Assembly (NCBI RefSeq): GCF_000485595.1
Contig: NW_014577192.1
Coordinates: forward strand, 111,725-140,060
Source: Priapulus caudatus
Lineage: Eukaryota; Priapulida; Priapulimorpha; Priapulimorphida; Priapulidae
Reading direction: 5' to 3'
Length of the DNA: 28,336 nucleotides
Below are positions 1 through 7,281 of this stretch, one piece after another. The number at the start of each line of letters is the position of its first letter. Within the stretch, counting starts at the first letter, position 1. The notes beneath the pieces are model-generated. The model saw only the letters and a list, made by a program, of their open reading frames with translations. It had not been told where the DNA came from and did not search any database. Made by a program: the position numbers and the translations under genes.

Positions 1-331
1 CCGTGCCCGCGCGAAAATAACAACGCGGAATAATTCATAGCCGAATATCCATTAATTCACCGACCGCGAAATTAACCACTCGGCGAAATTGTCGTCAGTG
101 CTGAATTCGCGAGTATCTGTTGCACGAAAAATGTTATCGTTTGTCTCTCTCTCTTCCCCGCGGGCTCATCAGGGCGTCGCTTGCATATGCACGAGTCGTC
201 AAACTGCGCTGGGCGGAGGAGTTGACGCAGCAGCTGCGACACGCTGCATCGAACGCTGGGCAAGTCGGAGGCACGGAGAAGGGACACGTGAGTGCCAGGT
301 CCACGACGGGAGGGCGGGCAGGGTCGTGGTG
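1..331 (+). repeat. Left arm of a large inverted duplication
   Basis: Bases 1-331 match the reverse complement of about 2851-3170, plus a few bases at 2597-2603. The shared features, in order, are a CG-rich intron stretch, a CT-rich acceptor tract, the TRIM37 exon, its GTGAGT donor and following intron. Differences are mostly single-base gaps in this arm, which breaks the exon frame. The right arm joins correctly to the other TRIM37 exons, so this arm is the secondary copy. It may be a genuine inverted duplication or a fold-back assembly artefact. Confidence 0.85.
173..287 (+). pseudogene. TRIM37: Inverted, frame-broken copy of a TRIM37 exon
   Basis: This is a second copy of the exon found intact on the other strand at 3000-2887. 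It keeps the CATCAG acceptor and the GGACAC/GTGAGT donor. It is 115 bases against 114 and carries several compensating gaps, so the ELVNCRWAEEV frame is not continuous. It points away from the rest of the gene and cannot be spliced to the RING exons at 3.2-4.1 kb. It could be a decayed duplicate or the same exon read with uncorrected errors. Confidence 0.75.
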
Positions 332-1090
332 CGGGCGGAGGGGGTTGGAGTCGGAGGGACGGGGGGTGGAGGGGGATGTTGGGGGGGGAGGGGGCGTGCG
401 CGGGGGTAGGGGTCGAGACGGCAAGTCGGTCGAGACCGGAGAGGGACACGTGAGTGCCAACTGTCACGATGGGAGCGGCAGGACCTGGTGGATGTGGGGG
501 AGGGCATGCAGGGTGGGAATTGCGGGGGGGGGGCGGGGTAAGGTTGGGGCGCCGTGCCGGGGGTGGGGGGGGGGGGTTGGAAACGGGGGTAGGATTGAAG
601 TTTGGTAAGAGTGAGGGTGGTGTAGGGAGGGATTTGATAGCGAGTGGGGGCGGTGCCGGGCGGTCGGGGTCGGAGCGGGGAGATTGGGTTGATTAGGGTG
701 GCAGGTGTGTGGGGTTAGGAATGTGCAGGGTGGGGTAGGCGTTGGTGTGGTAGGAGCAGGGTGGGGATGGGGGGCATGTAGGGAGTCCGGGTGGCCCGGG
801 GTGGGGGAGCTTGCAGGTAGTCGGGGGTGGTGGGCGGATGTGGGGGGCGTGAGGGAGGATGGGGGCGGGCCTGCAGGGAGTCGGGCGTGTGTGGGATGTG
901 GGGGGGGGGGGCGTGAGGAGGAAGGGGGGGGATGCAGGGAGTCGGGGGCGTGTTGTGGGATGTGGGGGGGCGTGAGGGGTGGGGGGGCATGCAGGGAGTC
1001 GGGGGCGTGTGTGGGAGTGGAAGCTATGCAGGGGAGTCGGGGGTTGTGTGTGGGATTGGGGGGGCATGCAGGGGTTGGGCCTGGGCACCG
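330..1090 (+). repeat. G-rich imperfect minisatellite
   Basis: This is about 750 bases of strongly G-rich plus strand built from diverged units around GCATGCAGGGAGTCGGGGG, separated by GTGGGATGTGGGGGG and GCGTGAGG blocks. Period and homopolymer lengths vary from unit to unit. It starts where the left duplication arm ends and stops just before the composite element at 1098. The open frames across it on both strands are Pro/His/Ser-rich or Gly-rich and follow from composition. Many G-runs could form quadruplexes. Confidence 0.8.
419..485 (+). pseudogene. Partial third copy of the TRIM37 exon 3' end and donor
   Basis: The segment GGCAAGTCGGTCGAGACCGG, then AGAGGGACACGTGAGTGCCA and a CACGAYGGGAGCGGCAGG-like stretch, repeats the last third of the exon and the first part of the following intron seen at 2887 and 287. 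It lies inside the G-rich satellite, so part of the exon border was copied again when the array grew, or the assembler looped here. It is too short and altered to code. Confidence 0.55.
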
Positions 1091-1097
1091 GGCGTGC

Positions 1098-2598
1098 GGT
1101 AAAGGGGAAACAAACAATTTTTTAAGGGTGGCCTGGTCTTTATGAATTGAAGTTGCAAGGTACAAACAATCTGCAACAACTGGCAACCTTACAAGTAACA
1201 GGGTGTGAAATTAACGGGAGTCCGGAGTCAAATAGTGCCTGATTTACAGCCGGACTCCCTGACAGGAATAAAATTTATATTTCGGTGGCTACTTTTCAAG
1301 CTCGCGTGCATGAAAATAGCACTCTAAAATTTGGTTTACATTGAACTCTATGCAAATTTCCGGGGGCTCTTTTTGGCATTTCCGGGGCTCTTTTTGGCAT
1401 TTCGGAGGCTTAACCGAGCCCCCGTGTTTTTTTTTCACTGCTCCCTGATTTGACATATGCAGGAGTCCGTGTGACTCCCTGAAAATTCTGCCATACTAAC
1501 TAGTTCGTTCCAGAGCACGGCCTCGCGGAGTTACCGTATTTTTCCAGCAAATGTCCGAAGAAAATTTGGCAGACGTGCAACCGCATGAATCTTCAAAATA
1601 AGCACATGCGTTATTGTTAAAGGAGACAATTTGGAATCCCTATTGCAATATATATATGTGAAAGAGTTCGATTAAACAAGTATTATGATTGTTTCACACA
1701 ATTTTTTTCGAACGTTTTCTATATCAAAAATGACTTAGAAAATAAATATTTCAGAGCTGTGGGCGTGGCCATTTATTCAACAGGTTACAGCGCCGCCTGT
1801 CGGATCGTGACGTCACAGCGTGGTGCCCGGCACATGTGCAGCTGTACTGAATATATGATTGATGATTCTCCATATTTTTTCTTTACAGCCCTGGGTAGAA
1901 ATTAACTTTTTAAGTAGGGAGTCCAACGGACCCCCTACCCTCAAAAAGAGAGAGTCCGCAGCAAAATGAGGGAGTCTGCAGTCTGAAGTTCAAAACTAAA
2001 GATATTAACAATAACGCGTTGGACATTGCAGGACATTTGCGGTGCACGTCTGCTAAATTTTCTTGGGGACATTTGCTGGAAAAATACGATAATTCCACGA
2101 GGCCATGCTGTGGAACGAACTAGTTAGTGCATATAGCAGAATTTTCAGGGAGTCACACGGACTCCTGCATATGTCAAATCAGGGAGTCCGAAAATAAATT
2201 AGGGAGTATTTGACTCTGGACTCCAATTAGTTTCGCACCCTGTCTTTATATTTTAGTGATATATATGTAGATTGTGCATATAGATATATAGATATGACTG
2301 TTCTCCATATTCTGCCAACATTTAGTACAATAAGGCCACCCTTAAAAAATTGTTTGTTTCCTCTTTACCTACTCGCCTCTCAGAGTAGGTAGGTAAGTGA
2401 AAAATATTTTTTATTTTGTTTTGACAAGATGTGTGTATGTATATTGTATATTCTGTTTTGTGTATATATGTTTTTGTGGAACGAATTTGATGTTTTTGGG
2501 GGGCAAAACGAAATAATTTTTGTTTTGTTTTAATCGGCCAATAAAATGTGTCGAGTAGCGGCGTTTTGGCGAGTCGGTCGGTAAAGGGGAAACAAACA
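1098..2598. mobile_element. Composite inverted-repeat element, copy 1 (left arm missing)
   Basis: Non-coding element closely matching 7282-9514. The core, about 1124-2345, begins AATTTTTTAAGGGTGGCC and ends with its complement. Inside are long inverted repeats: about 1200-1620 against 2000-2245, rich in GGGAGTCC/GGACTCCC motifs. The right flank (2346-2598) is an MITE-like arm of about 250 bases with GTTTGTTTCC and GGTAAAGGGGAAACAAAC at its ends. On the left only the inner end of the matching arm survives (1098-1115), abutting the G-rich satellite. No transposase is visible, so it would need enzymes supplied elsewhere. Confidence 0.8.
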
Positions 2599-2612
2599 CC
2601 ACCACCCTGCTC

Positions 2613-2850
2613 GCAAATTTTTTTTCCCTACACGTTATATCCATTGGGCTCTTCTGATTGGCTGCTTTGATTTGACCACACCATAGATAGTGTTTGTGAT
2701 ACCATAGATAGTATATAAGCCGATTCGGTTTATAGTTAGGGTTAGGTTTACGATTTTTGCATCATTCCTTTTGCATCATTCCGTCTGATGCGGAAGTTGA
2801 TATGCGTATATCAAGCCCAATGGATATAACGTGTAGGAAAAAAAATTTGC
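2613..2850. mobile_element. MITE with ~38 bp TIRs and 9 bp target duplication
   Basis: A 238-base non-coding element. Its ends are inverted copies starting GCAAATTTTTTTTCC and running through TACACGTTATATCCATTGG. It is flanked by ACCCTGCTC (2604-2612) and ACCCTGCCC (2851-2859), a near-perfect 8-9 bp target duplication of the size typical of hAT elements; family assignment is inferred from this size only. The left duplication arm at 316-331 has the matching sequence with a single GGGCAGGGT and no insert, which acts as the empty site. The element sits in the TRIM37 intron after the 2887 donor. Confidence 0.8.
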
Positions 2851-3170
2851 ACCCTGCCCGCCATCCCGTCGTGACCTGGCACTCACGTGTCCTTCTCCGT
2901 GCTCTCCGACTTGCCCGCGTTCGACTGCAGCGTGTCGAGCTGCTGCGTCACTTCCTCCGCCCAGCGACAGTTGACGAGCTCGTGCAGATGCAGCGACGCC
3001 CTGATGAGGGCGCGAGGAGAGAGAGAGACAAACGTAAATTTTTTCGTGCACAGATACTTTCGCGAATTCAGACTTGACGGACAATTTCGCGAGTGGTTAA
3101 TTTCGCGGTCGGTGAATTATGGATTATTCGGTATGAATTATTCGTGTTGTTATTTTCGCGGTCGGGCACG
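2851..3170 (-). repeat. Right arm of the large inverted duplication (intact copy)
   Basis: Reverse complement of bases 1-331. This copy carries the intact TRIM37 exon, its acceptor tract (CTCTCTCTCTCC...CATCAG) and donor, and upstream intron with repeated CGCGAAATT and CGCGAAAAT motifs. It is continuous with the TRIM37 RING exons, so it is the ancestral copy. Confidence 0.8.
2887..3000 (-). CDS. TRIM37: TRIM37 exon after the RING (RING to B-box linker)
   Basis: TRIM37 is a RING, B-box, coiled-coil and MATH/TRAF-domain E3 ubiquitin ligase. This 114-base exon is bounded on the minus strand by TCATCAG and GTGAGT. The first G completes the Arg codon split at the previous exon; then come ASLHLH and ELVNCRWAEEVTQQLDTLQ, almost identical to the vertebrate sequence just after the RING, then SNAGKSESTEKD, the variable stretch before the B-box. 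It ends with two bases of the next codon. The B-box, coiled coil and MATH exons should lie to the left but are absent, because the inverted duplication and mobile elements intervene before the window ends. Confidence 0.9.
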
Positions 3171-3246
3171 CGTTCGCGAAATTTGCGAAAATGAAACCAC
3201 CGCGAAATATACAGCGTGTACAGTAGACGCTGGCTGCTGGGCGTAC

Positions 3247-3287
3247 CTGCAGTGTGGACACTGTGACCGCTGCTCTGTCAGCCACCT
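3247..3287 (-). CDS. TRIM37: TRIM37 exon: second half of the RING finger
   Basis: A 41-base exon, too short for ordinary ORF calling. It follows a TTCTTTTGCAG acceptor and ends at a GTACGC donor. It encodes RWLTEQRSQCPHC plus AG of the next Arg codon. CPHC supplies the last zinc ligands of the RING begun in the exon at 4096-3995, and RWLTEQRxQCPHCR matches TRIM37. Phases fit on both sides: the upstream exon ends on a full codon and the downstream one begins with the missing G. RING closure is required for ligase activity, so the ligand set appears complete. Confidence 0.92.
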
Positions 3288-3359
3288 CTGCAAAAGAAGT
3301 GCACACCAGTGAATTAGCTGCTCACCACACAAACCTCGCCAACGCATTACGACAAACGA

Positions 3360-3660
3360 CGAAATAAGTAAAACTTCTAGTAGTACCCAGAGATGAAGAA
3401 TTCAGATTTCTCTCCATCTACTCTGTGCTGCCACACCACATCTTCTTCCTGTATTAATCGCGCCGCACGACCAACTGAACATTCAGACGTTCAAAACCAA
3501 GATCCCGCGGGAAGAGTCCGGTTTTCCCCCTTCCAGTTTTTCCTACACAGCACAGGTCACGCATAGGTCGACGGGTGTCGATCAGAGAGTCTGCCGGTCA
3601 ATGAGTCTGCCGGCCGTCGTCCGAAACGACGCAGGTGGTGCCACACAGGGTAAAAAATAC
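3360..3660. other. TRIM37 intron sequence, nothing recognised
   Basis: About 300 bases between two TRIM37 exons. I see no coding signal, RNA gene or repeat here apart from short direct repeats of GAGTCTGCCGG near 3587-3613. Confidence 0.5.
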
Positions 3661-3702
3661 ACGGGAGCGATTTGCTCTTCAAACCTCCGAAATCGCTCCC
3701 GT
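3661..3702. repeat. Perfect 13 bp hairpin in a TRIM37 intron
   Basis: ACGGGAGCGATTT at 3661-3673 pairs perfectly with AAATCGCTCCCGT at 3690-3702 across a 16-base loop. The motif GCTCCCGT recurs twice more within the next 90 bases (near 3714 and 3774), so this may be the end of a decayed inverted-repeat element. Confidence 0.7.
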
Positions 3703-3994
3703 AAGGCTCAAAAAAGCTCCCGTAAACCTTTTGACAAGAGCTATTTTTCCCACAGACTTTAATACGAAAAAGAGCTCCCGTGAAAAAAAGTAATTTTTCC
3801 CCTGGTGCCACGTTATTATTATTATTATTAAATCTTGATTGCATGCAATTCAAATACAAGTACACGTACTTGTGGACAACCTTTTTCATGGAGAAAAAAT
3901 CTGATAAATGCAGTACTTAGTGTTGAGCAGTTAAAACGATAAAATTTCCGTGTCGTGAAAAAGACGCAAGTCGCAAAATGTATCGTCTGCTTAC

Positions 3995-4096
3995 CCGTAT
4001 GCACATGAAGCAGCAGAGCTTGGAGCAATGCGGGCAGAGCCGCGCATCGCGCAGCTTTTCCATACATATGAAACATCGGAATACTTCCGCCAGGCT
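3995..4096 (-). CDS. TRIM37: TRIM37 exon: first half of the RING finger
   Basis: A 102-base, 34-codon exon bounded by CGCTTTGCAG and the donor GTAAGC. The product begins SLAEV and contains [19 protein letters not shown] followed by [10 protein letters not shown]. The cysteines of CFIC, LCPHC and LCCFxC are the first RING zinc ligands. Near identity with TRIM37 makes this assignment firm. It joins in phase to RWLTEQRSQCPHC in the next exon. It starts on a codon boundary, so the upstream exon should end on a full codon, as the candidate at 10937 does. TRIM37 ubiquitinates histone H2A and centrosomal proteins in vertebrates; the same role here is inferred from conservation. Confidence 0.95.
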
Positions 4097-4183
4097 CTGC
4101 AAAGCGAAAAACGATAGAAAAATTAAGCATCCGAGCTGCATTTCGCAACGTCGGCCGATCTGGCCCTCTTTCGCTCTTTCCCG

Positions 4184-4186
<3 letters not shown>

Positions 4187-4222
<36 letters not shown>

Positions 4223-4239
4223 TCTCTTCTCTCTCTCTC

Positions 4240-4270
<31 letters not shown>
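4187..4270 (+). repeat. CT microsatellite
   Basis: A run of CT dinucleotides with a few TTCTCTTCT interruptions, directly upstream (minus-strand sense) of the TRIM37 RING exon. The Arg/Glu-rich open frame across it on the minus strand is the repeat read as GAGAGA. Confidence 0.9.
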
Positions 4271-4407
4271 CCCCTTGTCTATGTTCGTTCTGTTCTAGTC
4301 TGTTCTTCCTCTCCCTCCAACTCATTTTCTCTGCTTCATGCTCTACTGTGTTTTCACACAGACTGCTTCCACAACCATACATTTCCACATCACTATCGTG
4401 AAGTATT

Positions 4408-4505
4408 TACATATATATATATATATATATCTATATATATATATATTATATATATATATAATATATTATTATATATATATATATATTATATTATATTATT
4501 ATATT
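4408..4505. repeat. AT microsatellite
   Basis: Nearly pure TA/AT dinucleotides with occasional TT or AA breaks, about 95 bases, able to form cruciform structures. No function can be assigned. Confidence 0.9.
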
Positions 4506-5341
4506 AATTGTGCGTGCGTGAATATGTATGTTTAATTGATCTTTGCGTACATCTAAGGGGCAGTACAGCATATTCAACATTACCATGATACGCTTCCTCA
4601 GACCTACTACCGTCCTTACACTATACATCCTCACAAGAACGACCATAAACAAAGGCTGCATAGAGGAGATGACCGGTGGTGGTAATTTAAACACGGGAGA
4701 TTAGTTCCGGGTGAACTTCCCTGACCACATCCGCATGTTCTGACCACCAACAAGTCGCTTTTACTGTTCCTTAGAAAATGCCAGACATAATGAATACTGT
4801 ATTAACTATTATTCATGTAAAATCATATCCATCAGTATCACAGCACAGCTATGTGTGCCCCTCTCCCACACACACACACACAACAGCAGTGCAAATCGAC
4901 TGAAATTCACTCTTGTGGGCCCGATAGTCAGAGCTAATCACTATTCGACTTTAGCATACTTAATTTCGTCTCATCGATCGGCAATTTTTTTTTAGATTTG
5001 AAAAACATGCCAAAAAACCAGGAACACCAGCAATTCTAATTTATCAACCTAATTAGAGAACCATTGACGAGCCCTATTAGGCCATGTACCTCTCGTAGCA
5101 CGGTCTAATGAAGACAGGTGTACCTCAATGCACTCTATCAACAAAACTCACCTCAGCAAATACACAAACATATTCGGAAACTATTTTGCCTATTGTACTT
5201 TCACTTGCAGCTCTACTTGCGTATAATCGTTTTCTGGTTTGACCCACATAGCCATTTTTAAGACCATGCCCCACGCAATACTTACTAGGTGTTGGTAGTG
5301 TGTGCGTGTGTGAGTATTTGCGTGCATGATGGTATGAGCAG
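4506..5341. other. Presumed TRIM37 intron 1, nothing recognised
   Basis: AT-rich single-copy-looking sequence. There is a short CA run near 4868-4882 and no supported gene, RNA or element. Open frames are short and have no recognisable content. Confidence 0.5.
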
Positions 5342-5453
5342 GGGGACTTATTACTATAGTATAGCTCTAGTAACTATAGCCCGACGTACCCTGCGATAGC
5401 TGGCGGCCAGCGGCAACCGTACGCGGGCTATAGTTACTAGAGCTAGGGGACTT
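5342..5453. mobile_element. Miniature hairpin element with 8 bp direct repeats
   Basis: Two perfectly complementary 22-base arms, 5362-5383 (starting TAGCTCTAGTAACTATAG) and 5424-5445, flank a 40-base GC-rich loop. The unit is bracketed by GGGGACTT at 5342-5349 and 5446-5453. The right arm touches its direct repeat; 12 bases (ATTACTATAG...) separate the left one. This reads as a very small foldback insertion with an 8 bp target duplication. A pre-microRNA-like hairpin is a less likely alternative. Confidence 0.55.
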
Positions 5454-5500
5454 GCCACTGCTGCAAGTAATCTTACAGGTGTTACCATACATTACAACAA

Positions 5501-5529
5501 GAGTACATAATAGAGACTATTATGTACTC
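5501..5529. repeat. Perfect 13 bp inverted repeat, 3-base loop
   Basis: GAGTACATAATAG, then AGA, then CTATTATGTACTC. The pairing is perfect, and a stable hairpin or cruciform is possible. No adjoining gene explains it as a terminator or processing site. Confidence 0.85.
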
Positions 5530-6079
5530 TGATTACAAGCATATATGCAGGCAGCAGATGCGTTTTTCGACTCGAAAATTTCGAGTACATGTAGGCCAGG
5601 GTTTAGCCCCAGCTAAGCCTGTGACAGAGCTCCCATGCATGAGAGCCCTACTCTATTCACGACCATGTGCTCCATACACTGCACACACGCACAACGCACT
5701 CTATTCACACAGCATATGCGCCTCCATGTATCACAGGAATCAATGAGCCACAAAAACATTACACACGACGTTTGAAACTGTGCACTTGGAATACTTACGC
5801 GTATGGGAGTGAGATTTTTCGCCGTTTCATATATAAAAAGCGTCACGAGTCGGAGTGACTGCACTACTGTTTCCTCGTAACAATGTCGTTGAAGAGCACA
5901 GAATATCACAAACGTACGCACGTAAAACCAATCTGACAGCCGCGCAATTCGCTTCAAGTTCAAGTTCAACCTCGCAGTATATTCAGACACCGATGACTCA
6001 CATAAAAAATATATGATCAATGTTGCTTTTGCTGCCTAATATAATGAACTGCTTTGACCTATCCAGGAATACACTCAAG
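5530..6079. other. Presumed TRIM37 intron 1, nothing recognised
   Basis: No coding region is supported. Short frames around 5613-6020 on the minus strand lack recognisable motifs or splice context. Confidence 0.45.
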
Positions 6080-6082
6080 TCC

Positions 6083-6129
6083 ACTCTCTCTCAGACTCTC
6101 TCTCGCTCTCTCTCTATCTATCTCTCTCT

Positions 6130-6174
<45 letters not shown>
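6083..6174 (+). repeat. CT microsatellite
   Basis: CT dinucleotide run with a CTATCTATCT interruption. It is the second such array in the presumed TRIM37 intron 1. Confidence 0.9.
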
Positions 6175-6178
<4 letters not shown>

Positions 6179-6545
6179 GCAGACCAGTAATCAAGTCTGC
6201 GCCTGTTTGCATGCTCTACCCTCACGGGACACAACGTACATTGTATATTCTACTTACAATGTGCATGTCAAGTAATAATATAATGATCAATTTTTCAGAG
6301 AGCCGCCGGCTGCCTGGCCGATAGAGGTTAAAGGTGCTATAATAACATGTTCCCAGCCATGCGTACAGTACCAGTCTAGACACTTAAAATTCAGCCCAGT
6401 GACACAGCAGCTGATGTGAGAATTCAACAGGACATATATATATGCGGATTTAAATCGTGGATCTGTGTATAGCACAGGTGTCACTGCCTATTTCCAGTGT
6501 CTCCTGGTGGGTAAAATCACTCTATATATGCGAAATTTCTCAATG

Positions 6546-6923
6546 TAGTGTTGGCAATCGGTTGTCATTTCGTAATCGATCATCGGTTGGACCCAAGTAA
6601 CGATGATCGTTACAATCGTTACTCGGTGCGGTGTTGAATGCCTGCGTGTGCGTAACGTTGTGTGCAGTACGTGTGTGCATGTATGTGCTTGTTTAACCTT
6701 GTTTACTGTTTGTTTTGCACTGTTTAACTACTGTGTGTATAATACATGTTATGTTAATAAAGGATAACTTGTATAGTAGCGATGATATTCTCTATGATTC
6801 TCATCACTTTTCCCAAATTTTTTTCCCGATGAAATCGATGATGGATTTTGATACCAAGCGCTTGTCGTTCGGAGCCACTGTTCAACCGATGTCGAGTATA
6901 ATCGATGATCGTGACATTCACTA
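6546..6923. mobile_element. hAT-like MITE with 8 bp target duplication
   Basis: A 378-base segment starting TAGTGTTGGCAATCGG and ending with the complement of TAGTGAATGTCACGATC. Both ends lead into ATCGAT and ATCGGTTG blocks in inverted order. The flanks are TTCTCAATG (6537-6545) and TTCTCATG (6924-6931), an 8 bp duplication with one gap. A TAGTG/CAGTG end and an 8 bp duplication are typical of hAT elements. The 82-codon frame inside has no recognisable transposase residues, so the element is non-autonomous. Confidence 0.55.
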
Positions 6924-6931
6924 TTCTCATG

Positions 6932-7281
6932 TTATAATATATAGCACTTTAGCAGACGATTGACAATTACTTCACCACCTGACCATTTATTATTCAGGCA
7001 ATGCTGTACAACACTTTGCAATTAATCAGTGTACATGGCGTAATCATTAGTAATCACCACATTTAATTAGCTATGGTCCTTGATGCTAGTGATTCATCAT
7101 GCCAATAATGTGTACATTAACACCAATTAATCTAAATAGCTGACAATAACCAGGTGGATTTCAGGACTGCCTCTATACCTTACCTGATCACCATAAAGCT
7201 GATAATTACCATGCTAATGATGGCCTCATGCTCACTAATTACCCAAAGCAAAGTAGGCCTTATAGACTAAGGCATGGGGCC
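6932..7281. other. AT-rich spacer, nothing recognised
   Basis: No gene or element identified. AAGTAGGCCT at 7251-7260 is repeated at 9515-9524 on the other side of the next composite element and may be its target duplication. Confidence 0.45.

Noticed and set aside
464-1186. 240-codon Pro/His/Ser frame on the minus strand and Gly-rich frames on the plus strand
   Set aside because: They result from the G-rich minisatellite. Several overlapping frames are open at once and none has splice context.
1910-2098. Short minus-strand frame repeated at 8687-8893
   Set aside because: Both lie in the non-coding inverted repeats of the composite element and differ by frameshifts between copies.
3828-4388. 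186-codon Arg/Glu-rich minus-strand frame over the RING exon region
   Set aside because: It is GAGAGA repeat translation joined to a wrong frame of the TRIM37 exon. The true exon frame is 4096-3995.
6715-6963. 82-codon plus-strand frame
   Set aside because: It lies inside an hAT-like MITE and crosses its right end into the target duplication, with no transposase motif.
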